From positions 1-52,425 of the IMG/VR virus record IMGVR_UViG_3300027028_000036: a DNA stretch of 52,425 nucleotides; one strand, 5' to 3'. The stretch is from a virus. The position numbers and the translations under genes were made by a program. The notes under the pieces are model-generated. The model saw only the letters and a program-made list of their open reading frames with translations, did not search any database and was not told the origin of the DNA. Below are positions 15,147 to 22,501 of this stretch, piece by piece; the stretch's first letter is position 1; each line of letters starts with the position of its first letter.

Positions 15147-16316
15147 ATGTCTGAACAAAAACAAATGACTGAACAGAAGAAGGCTTACGAAACTGGCTTA
15201 ACGAAAATCAGTAATACATTCTTCCCGATGGTGGAGAGTCAACTGGTGGGAAATGGGCTTAAGATGGACGATTACGCTAAGCAGTGCGTTATGAGTGCCA
15301 TTTCCAGCATCAATGCCGTACTCGACTCCAAAGGGGTCGCCTGGGGCGATGCGCAGCTCGATAAGAGCAACGTTACTCAGACACTCTTGACGGTTGCCTC
15401 TCTTAAGTTGAACGCAGCGGCTAATCCACGTGAAATCTACTTTCAGATGCGCAACTCGAAAAAGAAAGTAGATGGCAAAGACGTTTGGACGAAGCAGATT
15501 GAAATGGGCATTGAAGGGGATGGCAACGATGCAATTCTCTCCAACTTCGGTCGAGGCGTGAAAGAGGTCCATCAATACTGGCAAGTTCGTGCCGATGATC
15601 GATTTGTTTATCCTTCCTACAAAGGTATTGAAATGCAGCCGCCTGAATGGACGCCTACTGGAAAAGGCGAGGTCGTGCGCATCGTTTACCCGATTACGAA
15701 GACTGGCGGCCAGACAGAGTACTACATTGCAGAACGTGAAGACGTGGCGCGTAATTTAATTGCTCATGTGAACAACAACCTTATGAATGAAACGTTTGGT
15801 ATCGCCAAAAGTCGATTTGACGCTTCAAACGATCAAAAGAAACAAATCGATGCGAAGAAGCGGGAAATCTTGAAGACGGTTCAAGAACAGGGAATGGCTG
15901 CTTTAGATGATGAGGATATTCAAAAATACATCTCACCAGCATGGAAGGATCCGCAAAGCAGAGAATCGATGATTATTCGGAAAATGCGTAATAACGTAGT
16001 GAAGAAAATCCCGAAAGACTTCGGCAATGCGTTTATTGAAATGACATATGACGAAGCCGAAGATGATTCATACTCTCGTGTGCGTCGTGAGGTCAACGAA
16101 AAAGCCAATCAGGAGTTAATTGATGTCGAACCGGCAAAGCAGCCTAAAAGAGCAGGAGAGACGTCTGAATACGTTGATGCTGAATATACGGAATCGAATG
16201 AACCGGAACGTCCAAAATACGCGAATGTCGACAAAAAAACGGGCGAGATTAAGCCTGAGAAAGATAGTGAGCTCACCGGCGCTACAGCAGTCGAAGACGA
16301 CGCTCCACCGTTCTAA
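15147..16316 (+). CDS. recT: RecT-family single-strand annealing protein
   Basis: 389 residues. The N-terminal two thirds match RecT: MVESQLVGNG, CVMSAISSINAVLDSKG, LLTVASLKLNAAANPREIYF and the central VRIVYPITKTGG / YYIAEREDVARN region. It anneals complementary strands in phage replication and recombination. It starts immediately after the Rad50-like gene (GAGGAGGC site) and shares TAATG with the next gene. An acidic, proline-rich tail of about 70 residues ends AVEDDAPPF, resembling the SSB C-terminal peptide. Confidence 0.9.
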   Translation: MSEQKQMTEQKKAYETGLTKISNTFFPMVESQLVGNGLKMDDYAKQCVMSAISSINAVLDSKGVAWGDAQLDKSNVTQTLLTVASLKLNAAANPREIYFQMRNSKKKVDGKDVWTKQIEMGIEGDGNDAILSNFGRGVKEVHQYWQVRADDRFVYPSYKGIEMQPPEWTPTGKGEVVRIVYPITKTGGQTEYYIAEREDVARNLIAHVNNNLMNETFGIAKSRFDASNDQKKQIDAKKREILKTVQEQGMAALDDEDIQKYISPAWKDPQSRESMIIRKMRNNVVKKIPKDFGNAFIEMTYDEAEDDSYSRVRREVNEKANQELIDVEPAKQPKRAGETSEYVDAEYTESNEPERPKYANVDKKTGEIKPEKDSELTGATAVEDDAPPF

Positions 16317-17017
16317 TGATCGAGATTAAAACACTGGCGACTGGATCGAAGGGGAACTGCTATTACATCAACGATGGCCACACTCCTCTTCTTCTGGAAG
16401 CAGGAATCCGGTTTAAAGACATTCAGCGGAAATTGGACTTTCAAACTCGAAGCATCAAAGGCTGCTTGATCACTCACGAGCACAAGGACCACTGCGCCGG
16501 TCTCCCAGAAGTTTTAAAGAGCGGCATCGACTGTTACCTTTCACCAGGCACTAAAGAAGCCTTAGGCATACAGCATCATCGCCTTAAGGCAATCGAAAAC
16601 AAAAAGCAATTCACTATCGGCACATGGACTGTTTTGCCGTTTGATGTACAGCACGACGTCTCTGAGCCCTTTGGCTTCTTATTGGTGAATGAAGCGGGAG
16701 ACAAGCTGTTATTCGCCACCGATACCTATTACATCAAGTACAAATTCCAGGGGCTCACTCACATAATGGTGGAATGCAACTACTCTCAGAAGATACTGGA
16801 TGAAAACATCCTATCGGGACGTACACCTAAGGTCCTCAGAAAGCGTCTGATGCATTCTCACTTCTCTCTGGAGAACATGAGGGAATTCCTGAAAGCGAAC
16901 GACCTGACGCAACTGGAGGAGATTTGGCTACTCCATTTATCGGACTCGAACAGCAACGAAGAATTATTTCGAAAAGACGTCGCAGAGCTTACTGGCAAGA
17001 TGATTTACATTCCGTAA
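16316..17017 (+). CDS. MBL-fold metallohydrolase, possible phage nuclease
   Basis: 233 residues. LATGSKGNCYYI and LITHEHKDHCAG (THEHKDH, residues 53-59) form the metallo-beta-lactamase metal site, and later FATDTYY and LMHSHFS supply further ligands. The family includes YycJ-like nucleases, and similar genes neighbour recT in many Bacillota phages. No YqaJ or RecE exonuclease is present, so it may provide resection. That role is inferred. Confidence 0.85.
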   Translation: MIEIKTLATGSKGNCYYINDGHTPLLLEAGIRFKDIQRKLDFQTRSIKGCLITHEHKDHCAGLPEVLKSGIDCYLSPGTKEALGIQHHRLKAIENKKQFTIGTWTVLPFDVQHDVSEPFGFLLVNEAGDKLLFATDTYYIKYKFQGLTHIMVECNYSQKILDENILSGRTPKVLRKRLMHSHFSLENMREFLKANDLTQLEEIWLLHLSDSNSNEELFRKDVAELTGKMIYIP

Positions 17018-17051
17018 ACAAATTAAATTTCGATAGGAAGGGGGTACGAGA

Positions 17052-18026
17052 ATGCAAGGATGGGTAAAAATGCACCGGAGAATCGTAGAGCATGATATTT
17101 GGAACGATGTGACAACCTTTCGGCTTTTCTCTTTGCTGATTTTTAAAGCAGCCCACAAGGATGGAGTGAAGGTGAGAGGCATTGAAATAAATCGAGGTCA
17201 GTACCTCCGTTCCTATTCGAAACTTGCGGAAGACTTGGAATACAAAGAAGGCCGAGGCTATAAAAAGGTCGCGAAAAGCACAATTTTACGTTCTGTTAAG
17301 AAATTAGTTGAAGAAGGAATGGTATCGGTTCGCGAAACGGAACACGGAACGCTATTCACTGTTTGCAAATACCAAGAGTATCAAGGGTTTGAGGGTGATA
17401 GCGAAACGCTTAACGAAACGGATAGTGAACCTTTAACAGAACGAACCCAGAACGAACCCAGAACGAACGCGCAACAAGAACAAGAACTAAAGAACTTAAG
17501 AACTAAAGAATCTATTACTACTACATCTACAACAGCAGCATCACCAGCTCCGCCAGTAAACGGATTTGCAAAAGCTATTCAAACCTTCGAAGCGAATCTT
17601 TGCAAACTGACACCGATCCAAATGGAAAGCCTTGGTCAATGGTTCGATGACTTTAACAAATCCTACGAAATTATCGAAGAGGCCATTAAGATTGCTGCAG
17701 ACCGAAACAAGAAGAGTTACGGCTTTGTGCAATTCTTGCTAAGGGAATGGGCTGACAATAGCCTTGAGACTATCGAGCAGGTGCAGACGCACGAGCGAAA
17801 CAAATTTAATGAAATAGCTGCTAAGGCTAAACCAACATATCAGGCGCGGCCGAGTTACCGAAACAAACCGATGCGGGAGGAACTCCTCCCTGAATGGTTC
17901 GGTAAACTTGAGGAAGAACCGACCCGCGAAACGGTACCACAAAACAGTAAACATTTGGAAGATGAGAAGCAGAAACTACTGGACAGACTAGCTGCTCGAA
18001 AAGCAGCAGGACGCGAAGGGGATTAG
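17052..18026 (+). CDS. DnaD-type phage replication initiator
   Basis: 324 residues with AGGAAGGGGGTACGAG before ATG. The N-terminal winged helix (WVKMHRRIVEHDIW, then LAEDLEYKEGRGYKKVAKST) is followed by a low-complexity linker (about 120-170) and a DnaD-like C-terminal domain (IQTFEANLCKLTPIQMESLG, YEIIEEAIKIAADRN). Such proteins bind the phage origin and recruit the host helicase loader. The linker-coding DNA carries direct repeats that could be the origin (17437-17510). Confidence 0.85.
   Translation: MQGWVKMHRRIVEHDIWNDVTTFRLFSLLIFKAAHKDGVKVRGIEINRGQYLRSYSKLAEDLEYKEGRGYKKVAKSTILRSVKKLVEEGMVSVRETEHGTLFTVCKYQEYQGFEGDSETLNETDSEPLTERTQNEPRTNAQQEQELKNLRTKESITTTSTTAASPAPPVNGFAKAIQTFEANLCKLTPIQMESLGQWFDDFNKSYEIIEEAIKIAADRNKKSYGFVQFLLREWADNSLETIEQVQTHERNKFNEIAAKAKPTYQARPSYRNKPMREELLPEWFGKLEEEPTRETVPQNSKHLEDEKQKLLDRLAARKAAGREGD
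17437..17510 (+). repeat. Iteron-like repeats within the initiator gene
   Basis: Three 11-base direct repeats, CAGAACGAACC, CAGAACGAACC and CAGAACGAACG, run from 17437 to 17469. They are followed by AT-richer AAGAACTAAAG-type repeats to 17510. Repeats plus an AT-rich stretch inside an initiator gene resemble phage origins such as lambda O. Confidence 0.5.
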
Positions 18027-18108
18027 ATATCTCACTGTAAATATTTTCTTCCAAATCACTCAGCAAATCATTTTCTGATGTTAAATATTTGAAAGGGGAT
18101 GGAGCAAG

Positions 18109-18273
18109 ATGGGGAGAACCACTCACCAGCCATTAACCGAAAAACAACGTTTCATGCTGAATTGGATCCGCGAACTCAAAAGTGCAGGCATTACGAGCGG
18201 GCCGAACAATCAGCCGCTTGATCAACTCGATTATTATGATTTGCGCAGTGTTGTGATGCAGCACCGAGAATAA
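18109..18273 (+). CDS. Small phage protein, 54 residues
   Basis: MGRTTHQPLTEKQRFMLNWI at the start; ATG 18109 follows GAAAGGGGATGGAGC. Ends SVVMQHRE. The compact LTEKQ..FMLNWI..L helix suggests a small DNA-associated protein, but I do not recognise it. It lies between the initiator and the methylase. Confidence 0.6.
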   Translation: MGRTTHQPLTEKQRFMLNWIRELKSAGITSGPNNQPLDQLDYYDLRSVVMQHRE

Positions 18274-18306
18274 AATTCCAAAAGCAGTTTGGAGGGAGAA
18301 TCTATA

Positions 18307-19116
18307 ATGTCGGTACCGAGGATTCTGCATTACCCAGGAAGTAAATGGAGTATGGCCGATTGGATCATTCACCACATGCCAGAGCACAAAACATATTTAG
18401 AGCCATTTTTTGGATCCGGCGCCGTCTTCTTCAAAAAGGAGAAGTCAGGAATAGAAACTATAAATGACATGGATAGCAGCATCGTGAATCTGTTTAAAAT
18501 CATACGCGACCATCCAGAAGAATTGGCCAAAAAAATTGAATGGACGCCATTCTCCAGGGAAGAGTACTACGCTTCCTATGAATTTGAAACGGGCAATGAA
18601 ATCGAAGATGCTCGCAGATTTTTAGTTCGGTGCTGGCAAGCAATTGGTGCAAAGACGAGTGACCGGACGGGATGGAGAAGCTTGATTTCTTCTAATGGGC
18701 CAGATGTAGCCAAAGAATGGAACAAGCTTCCTGAAAAGATACTCAAGGTAACGGATAGGCTGAAAGAAGCTCAAATTGAACATCAACCAGCTGTGAAGTT
18801 GATTGAACGATATAACCGCAACAACGTGCTCATTTATGCAGATCCACCATACATTATTGAGACGAGAACAAAGCGCCATTATAAACATGAAATGGCGATT
18901 GTAGACCACATTGAACTATTGGAAGTATTGGATGCCCATCCTGGGCCGGTGCTTTTATCCGGATATGCCCATCCGATATACGATGAAAGATTAAAGCATT
19001 GGCAGCGACAAACCCTCGATGTCGCAGCAGAAGCGGGAGCGCGGCGGCAGGAAGTCCTATGGGTGAATCAAATAGCGTCGAGCACTGGATATTTTCAAGA
19101 GTCACTTTTTAAGTAG
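18307..19116 (+). CDS. DNA adenine methylase, Dam/D12 class
   Basis: 269 residues; ATG 18307 follows GGAGGGAG. Motif X (YPGSKWSM, 9-16), motif I (FFGSGAV, 34-40) and DPPY (179-182) identify an N6-adenine methyltransferase of the D12 class. In phages it probably protects DNA from host restriction or marks replication. Target specificity cannot be read from sequence; GATC would be the default guess. Confidence 0.9.
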   Translation: MSVPRILHYPGSKWSMADWIIHHMPEHKTYLEPFFGSGAVFFKKEKSGIETINDMDSSIVNLFKIIRDHPEELAKKIEWTPFSREEYYASYEFETGNEIEDARRFLVRCWQAIGAKTSDRTGWRSLISSNGPDVAKEWNKLPEKILKVTDRLKEAQIEHQPAVKLIERYNRNNVLIYADPPYIIETRTKRHYKHEMAIVDHIELLEVLDAHPGPVLLSGYAHPIYDERLKHWQRQTLDVAAEAGARRQEVLWVNQIASSTGYFQESLFK

Positions 19117-19132
19117 GGAGGGGGCTTCTGCT

Positions 19133-19693
19133 ATGCAAGAGGGCGAGCGTATTAACGTAAGAACAAAAAGCTTTGGAGGCATGGGCACCATCCTCTACAT
19201 CGCTAAAGGGGAATTTTATCCGGTACAGGTGGAGATGGACGAGCCGGACGAGGATGGCCATAAAATACAGCGAATCACTTGGGTGGAAATCGTAAAACAA
19301 TCAGAAGAAGTAAAGCCCTTGTCTACAGGCATCACTTTTAAGGGATACGATGACCCGCAGAGGTACGTTGGAGAAGTCGTGAAAGAGATCGCCGGTTACA
19401 CATTCAAAATGGGTCAGCAATTCATTCTTGGCGTCATTACATTCCCTGGGGTTTACAAAGCAGGGGCAGTTACTACGAGCTTCTATGTATACATTCCAGA
19501 AACAATGCAATTTAAGGGCTGCATGCCTGCTGATACATTCCAAATCATTAGACCTTACACGGACGAGCAGAGTGTCCGAAAAGCGCAAGAAACGGCACAG
19601 AAATGGTCACAAGGAGACGGAAATATACCGGCAGCGGTCGAAATTGTCGGAAACATGAAATACGAACAGTTGTCACTATTAGATTTTCTCTAA
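19133..19693 (+). CDS. Hypothetical phage protein
   Basis: 186 residues from ATG 19133 after GGGAGGGGG. The N-terminal 65 residues (MQEGERINVRTKSFGG, GTILYIAKGEFYPVQVEMDE) look like a small beta-barrel; a second beta-rich part follows. It ends YEQLSLLDFL. No catalytic motif recognised. Confidence 0.65.
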   Translation: MQEGERINVRTKSFGGMGTILYIAKGEFYPVQVEMDEPDEDGHKIQRITWVEIVKQSEEVKPLSTGITFKGYDDPQRYVGEVVKEIAGYTFKMGQQFILGVITFPGVYKAGAVTTSFYVYIPETMQFKGCMPADTFQIIRPYTDEQSVRKAQETAQKWSQGDGNIPAAVEIVGNMKYEQLSLLDFL

Positions 19694-19708
19694 GAAAAGG
19701 TCGAGAAA

Positions 19709-19742
19709 AAAGGAATTTAAATGGGTATAACCATTTCCTTTT
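19709..19742 (+). terminator. Probable terminator
   Basis: AAAGGAA, AAATGG, loop GTATAA, CCATTT, CCTTTT: a long imperfect stem ending in a short T run, 16 bases after the stop. Confidence 0.5.
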
Positions 19743-19847
19743 AATGGTAATATAGTTGAAGTCCTGTATAGAAAAACATCAAAGTATCCTGTTTCAAAGG
19801 AATTGCATCTGTGTCTTGCAGAGGAAGTTTTGAGGAGTGTTTATAGA

Positions 19848-20102
19848 ATGTCCATTAAAGTTGTAGGAGCATCGTTTTTGAGTAAGTTAAGGGGACTTCT
19901 GGAAGAGGTAGACAATCAGTCACACAAGAAGAGCGCTTGTATTATGTGCGAAAAAGCAATCAATCTTAATGAATCAAACGAATACGAATACGACTACGAA
20001 GGCGACGTGTGGTGTGTTGAATGCCTCTACGTTGATCTTAGCCTTGAAGAAAAAGAGGGAGTGGAACTATGCCTGGGTGCAAGAGGTGTAACCGAGAGCT
20101 GA
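19848..20102 (+). CDS. Small zinc-binding protein
   Basis: 84 residues from ATG 19848, eight bases after GAGGAGTG. CIMC (near residue 42) and CVEC (near residue 63) form a four-cysteine zinc knuckle after a helical N-terminus. It overlaps the next gene, which also has cysteine pairs. Function unknown. Confidence 0.65.
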   Translation: MSIKVVGASFLSKLRGLLEEVDNQSHKKSACIMCEKAINLNESNEYEYDYEGDVWCVECLYVDLSLEEKEGVELCLGARGVTES

Positions 20103-20236
20103 AAACTCAAAAGAGCATCGCAACCGGCTATGGGCCGACCTGCAAGAAAAAGCAGGAAGAAGCGGATGCTGAGTTCTTACGAATCCAAATTACAATCGAT
20201 GAAGAGTTAGCTTATCAGGAGAAGATAAAGCGCTGA
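20069..20236 (+). CDS. DUF6011-like zinc protein
   Basis: 55 residues; ATG 20069 lies inside the previous gene, with AGAGGGAGTGG upstream. CKRCNRELKTQKSIATGYGP then TC matches the short DUF6011 pattern CxxCxRxLxxxxSxxxGxGPxC. Small zinc proteins of this type are frequent in phage early regions. Confidence 0.7.
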   Translation: MPGCKRCNRELKTQKSIATGYGPTCKKKQEEADAEFLRIQITIDEELAYQEKIKR

Positions 20237-20354
20237 TTCAGAAAATAATAAAAAAACCTAGACCGATCCAATGGTCTAGTACTAACCATGAGCCGGCAAA
20301 TCTATTGTCGGCCATTACGATTTTGAATGCAGTAATTAAAAGAGGAGTGAAAAG

Positions 20355-20507
20355 ATGGTTCTATTCTTAAAAATAGTTTTGCTTTTAATTTTGTGCATCA
20401 GCTTTATGGGAGCGGTCGCGGAGAAAGATAAAGACTTTCGTCGATCTGTAACTGGAGTGTGTATTGCTTCGATGTTTGCAACGGTTGTGACGTTCGTTTG
20501 GGTGTGA
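20355..20507 (+). CDS. Small two-span membrane protein
   Basis: 50 residues; AGAGGAGTG precedes ATG 20355. Two hydrophobic helices (LFLKIVLLLILCISFMGAV and VCIASMFATVVTFVWV) with a charged turn EKDKDFRRS. It precedes xtrA. Function unknown. Confidence 0.6.
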   Translation: MVLFLKIVLLLILCISFMGAVAEKDKDFRRSVTGVCIASMFATVVTFVWV

Positions 20508-20553
20508 AGAAGTGCGCATAAAGAGAAAAAATCCGGAGATTAGGAGGGATAAA

Positions 20554-20751
20554 ATGCGCATGCAAGAAGTCAAAATTTCGGAGACAGGAACTCTGGAATT
20601 GGATATAATGGAATTGCCTAGAAGTTGCGTCCTACTGATATCTGAAGGAAAGGTAAAGATCAGTGAATTACCACCATATGCTCAAACGACTATAAAAACA
20701 CATGGTGGGCAAGTGAAACGTGTGAACTTTGATGAGGGGGAAGAGTTTTGA
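20554..20751 (+). CDS. xtrA: XtrA-like small phage protein (intact prophage)
   Basis: 65 residues; TTAGGAGGG is the ribosome-binding site of ATG 20554. Nearly the same as the copy at 873: VKISETG, LDIMELP, CVLLIS, IKTHGGQVKRVNFDEG and final EF. PBSX XtrA has no known function. The gene sits at the entry of the cargo array. Its coding sequence contains a promoter-like pair, and its last 25 bases provide the ribosome-binding site of the first cargo gene, whose TTG start overlaps its TGA. Confidence 0.78.
   Translation: MRMQEVKISETGTLELDIMELPRSCVLLISEGKVKISELPPYAQTTIKTHGGQVKRVNFDEGEEF
20581..20609 (+). promoter_or_regulatory. Promoter-like element inside xtrA (right)
   Basis: GAGACA (20581-20586), 17 bases, TATAAT (20604-20609). 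The copy at 21437, no longer in a coding context, keeps the same spacing and boxes. This suggests promoter function rather than codon constraint alone. Confidence 0.55.
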
Positions 20752-21356
20752 ATAGCACAGAATTTTGGGGAAGCATTAGTCCGGATGCTTGGTTATCTTC
20801 TATAGGAACTTTGATAGGGGCATTTCTTGGTGCTGCTTTGGCAGGTGTTTTCGCTGTTTACGCAGTAAAAAAACAACTACAACATGATTCTGATAACAGA
20901 AGACAGGAAGAACTGTCTAAAATTTTGAAAACTAGTGTCGCATTTTTAGCGAAACATGGAACCTACAATGATTTTCTCAGGAAAAATTTAGAAAGGCTTT
21001 CGTCATCTGCAGAAAAAATATCCCAGGAAGACATTATAGAATTTAGTATCTTTAAAAAAGACGCCGGAATTTATTCCAAAGATTTAATTTCAATGTCTAT
21101 AGAGAATATGTCGTATGAATCTTATAAAAAATATCTCATTGTTAATAGACTGATTCAATCTACGGAGGCAACTTTGTTTTATATCGATGAGACTTTGAAA
21201 AGAACTAATGAAAAAGCCGAAATCATTAAATATATTTCAAGTTTAGAGAAGGTTTTAGCAGAGCTCGAAAAAGATTATAAAGAGCTAAAAAAAATCGAAT
21301 CAGAAGAAATAGCTGAATACGAAAAGCTAAAAAATCTTACGAAAAAAAATAAATAG
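20748..21356 (+). CDS. Cargo protein A: membrane anchor plus long helical domain
   Basis: 202 residues from TTG 20748 (TTTTGA overlap with xtrA; GAGGGGG site). Residues 14-36 (LSSIGTLIGAFLGAALAGVF) form one hydrophobic span. The rest is helical and highly charged, with coiled-coil character (KVLAELEKDYKELKKIESEE) near the C-terminus. AT-rich. It ends on the TAG that opens terminator T5. It resembles the 2979 protein in plan. Function unknown; exclusion is an inference from locus. Confidence 0.7.
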   Translation: MNSTEFWGSISPDAWLSSIGTLIGAFLGAALAGVFAVYAVKKQLQHDSDNRRQEELSKILKTSVAFLAKHGTYNDFLRKNLERLSSSAEKISQEDIIEFSIFKKDAGIYSKDLISMSIENMSYESYKKYLIVNRLIQSTEATLFYIDETLKRTNEKAEIIKYISSLEKVLAELEKDYKELKKIESEEIAEYEKLKNLTKKNK

Positions 21357-21420
21357 TCCCACCAGCCAACTGGAGTACACACCGTAGCTTAATCGCTATT
21401 TTGTGTCCTCTTTTTATTTT
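21354..21420 (+). terminator. Cassette-end terminator T5
   Basis: TAGTCCCACCAGCCAACTGG, then AGTACACACCGTAGC...GCTATTTTGTGTCCTCTTTTT. The leader is identical to T6. The stem carries a few mismatches (AGTACACA against TGTGTCCT), so it is weaker than T2, T4 and T6. Confidence 0.75.
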
Positions 21421-21549
21421 GAAGTGGCAAAGTTTGGAGACAATAATTCTTGAGTTGGATATAATGGGGTTATTAGTAAATTATATACTTTGATCTTCAC
21501 GTAAGATGAAATTCGAGAGTGTGAAATTTGACTAGGAGGAAGTGTTCTG
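21421..21549 (+). pseudogene. xtrA relic carrying a promoter and ribosome-binding site
   Basis: GAAGTGGCAAAGTTTGGAGACA aligns with xtrA codons from 20568 onward, and TTGGATATAATGG is identical to xtrA. The end, GTGTGAAATTTGACTAGGAGG, aligns with the xtrA tail GTGTGAACTTTGATGAGGGGG. The middle is deleted. GAGACA (21437-21442), 17 bases and TATAAT (21460-21465) survive, as does the AGGAGG, so the relic still forms an expression cassette for the next gene. Confidence 0.65.
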
Positions 21550-22203
21550 AAGTTAAAAATACTTATTAAGATTATAGTTTACGTTGTTATTATTCCATTT
21601 ATTATTCTATTGTTGCTTAGTACGGTAAGTTTCTTGAAAAGTTTTGTGCCTTTGCTTATTTCTATATGGATGGCTTCCATTTATTTTTTTATTATAACTT
21701 ATCTATTTCACGTTATATCTTTTAAAAGAAATAAATCATTTAAAGGTTCTATATACGATTGGATGGAAGAGTTAAACGATAACGATAAAAGTTTAACTCA
21801 ACAATTGAATCAAATGAACACAAGATATAAGACTATCGATAATCTAATGGCTATAAAACAAATAATATTAAAAAATACTCAATATGATTTGAAGAAATTG
21901 AAAATGTATAAAGCATACTATTCGATTTCTTTAAAAGAAACTGTCGAAGAAGTTTACTTTAAAATAGTAATGGGTCTCCTGGTATCAGTTGCACTGTTTC
22001 TGCTAAAAAGTGAACTTTCGCAGAAAGTTGATCTAAACTATTCGAATGCGGTTTTTATTGGTTTAATTTTTATCTTTACAATACTGGCAATAGTCGGTGT
22101 TATAATGGAAAACAAAAAAAGAACCAGTTTAATAGTTGAAATTCTTGAAGTATGCATTGATGAAATTGAAGATGAAGAAAAAGAAATTGGGAAAAATTCT
22201 TAA
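21547..22203 (+). CDS. Cargo protein B: polytopic membrane protein with CTG start
   Basis: 218 residues if read from CTG 21547, six bases after AGGAGGA. The product then begins (M)KLKILIKIIVYVVIIPFII, a natural membrane start; a downstream TTG near 21610 has no ribosome-binding site. Two hydrophobic segments lie near the N-terminus (about 5-30 and 35-60), a charged helical middle follows, and two more lie near 140-160 and 170-190. The equivalent position in sibling cassettes is TTG, so TTG to CTG is likely a mutation. Function unknown. Confidence 0.62.
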   Translation: MKLKILIKIIVYVVIIPFIILLLLSTVSFLKSFVPLLISIWMASIYFFIITYLFHVISFKRNKSFKGSIYDWMEELNDNDKSLTQQLNQMNTRYKTIDNLMAIKQIILKNTQYDLKKLKMYKAYYSISLKETVEEVYFKIVMGLLVSVALFLLKSELSQKVDLNYSNAVFIGLIFIFTILAIVGVIMENKKRTSLIVEILEVCIDEIEDEEKEIGKNS

Positions 22204-22249
22204 AAGGAGGACTTTATAATAATCTTATAGTCATTATTATTTTAAACCG

Positions 22250-22429
22250 ATGGATAGTCCATATTCCGAACTAAGAAAACTTCAAACAGCAATTATAATT
22301 AATTCTCATCAAATTAATTTTGTGAAAGCTTAAGAATACTTCATAAATTTAGTTGTAGAAACAGAAGACGTGATTGAAAAACTAGTTAAAGCAAAAGCAT
22401 TAAAGAAATGTGTGGGTAGTTATAGTTAA
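22250..22429 (+). pseudogene. Small broken reading frame before the PARIS-like pair
   Basis: MDSPYSELRKLQTAIIINSH... runs 27 codons to TAA 22331 and continues in frame as EYFINLVVETEDVIEKLVKA to TAA 22427, about 58 codons in all with one in-frame stop (CAA or AAA to TAA). AAAGGAGG stands far upstream at 22204. It fills most of a 298-base gap between genes. It could be a decayed small gene, or simply chance reading in AT-rich DNA. Confidence 0.35.
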
Positions 22430-22501
22430 ACGAAGGACATATTCTGGATAATAGTTGAGTACATAAAAATATGAATCTAAGTAGTTGAGGGGGTAAAGTT
22501 A

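Noticed and set aside
20258-20279. CTAGACC/GGTCTAG hairpin as terminator
   Set aside because: On the plus strand it lacks a T run; on the minus strand there is no gene to terminate.
22250-22429. Antitoxin or third component for the AriA/AriB pair
   Set aside because: The frame has an internal stop and a distant ribosome-binding site, and PARIS needs only two genes; kept only as a low-confidence broken frame.
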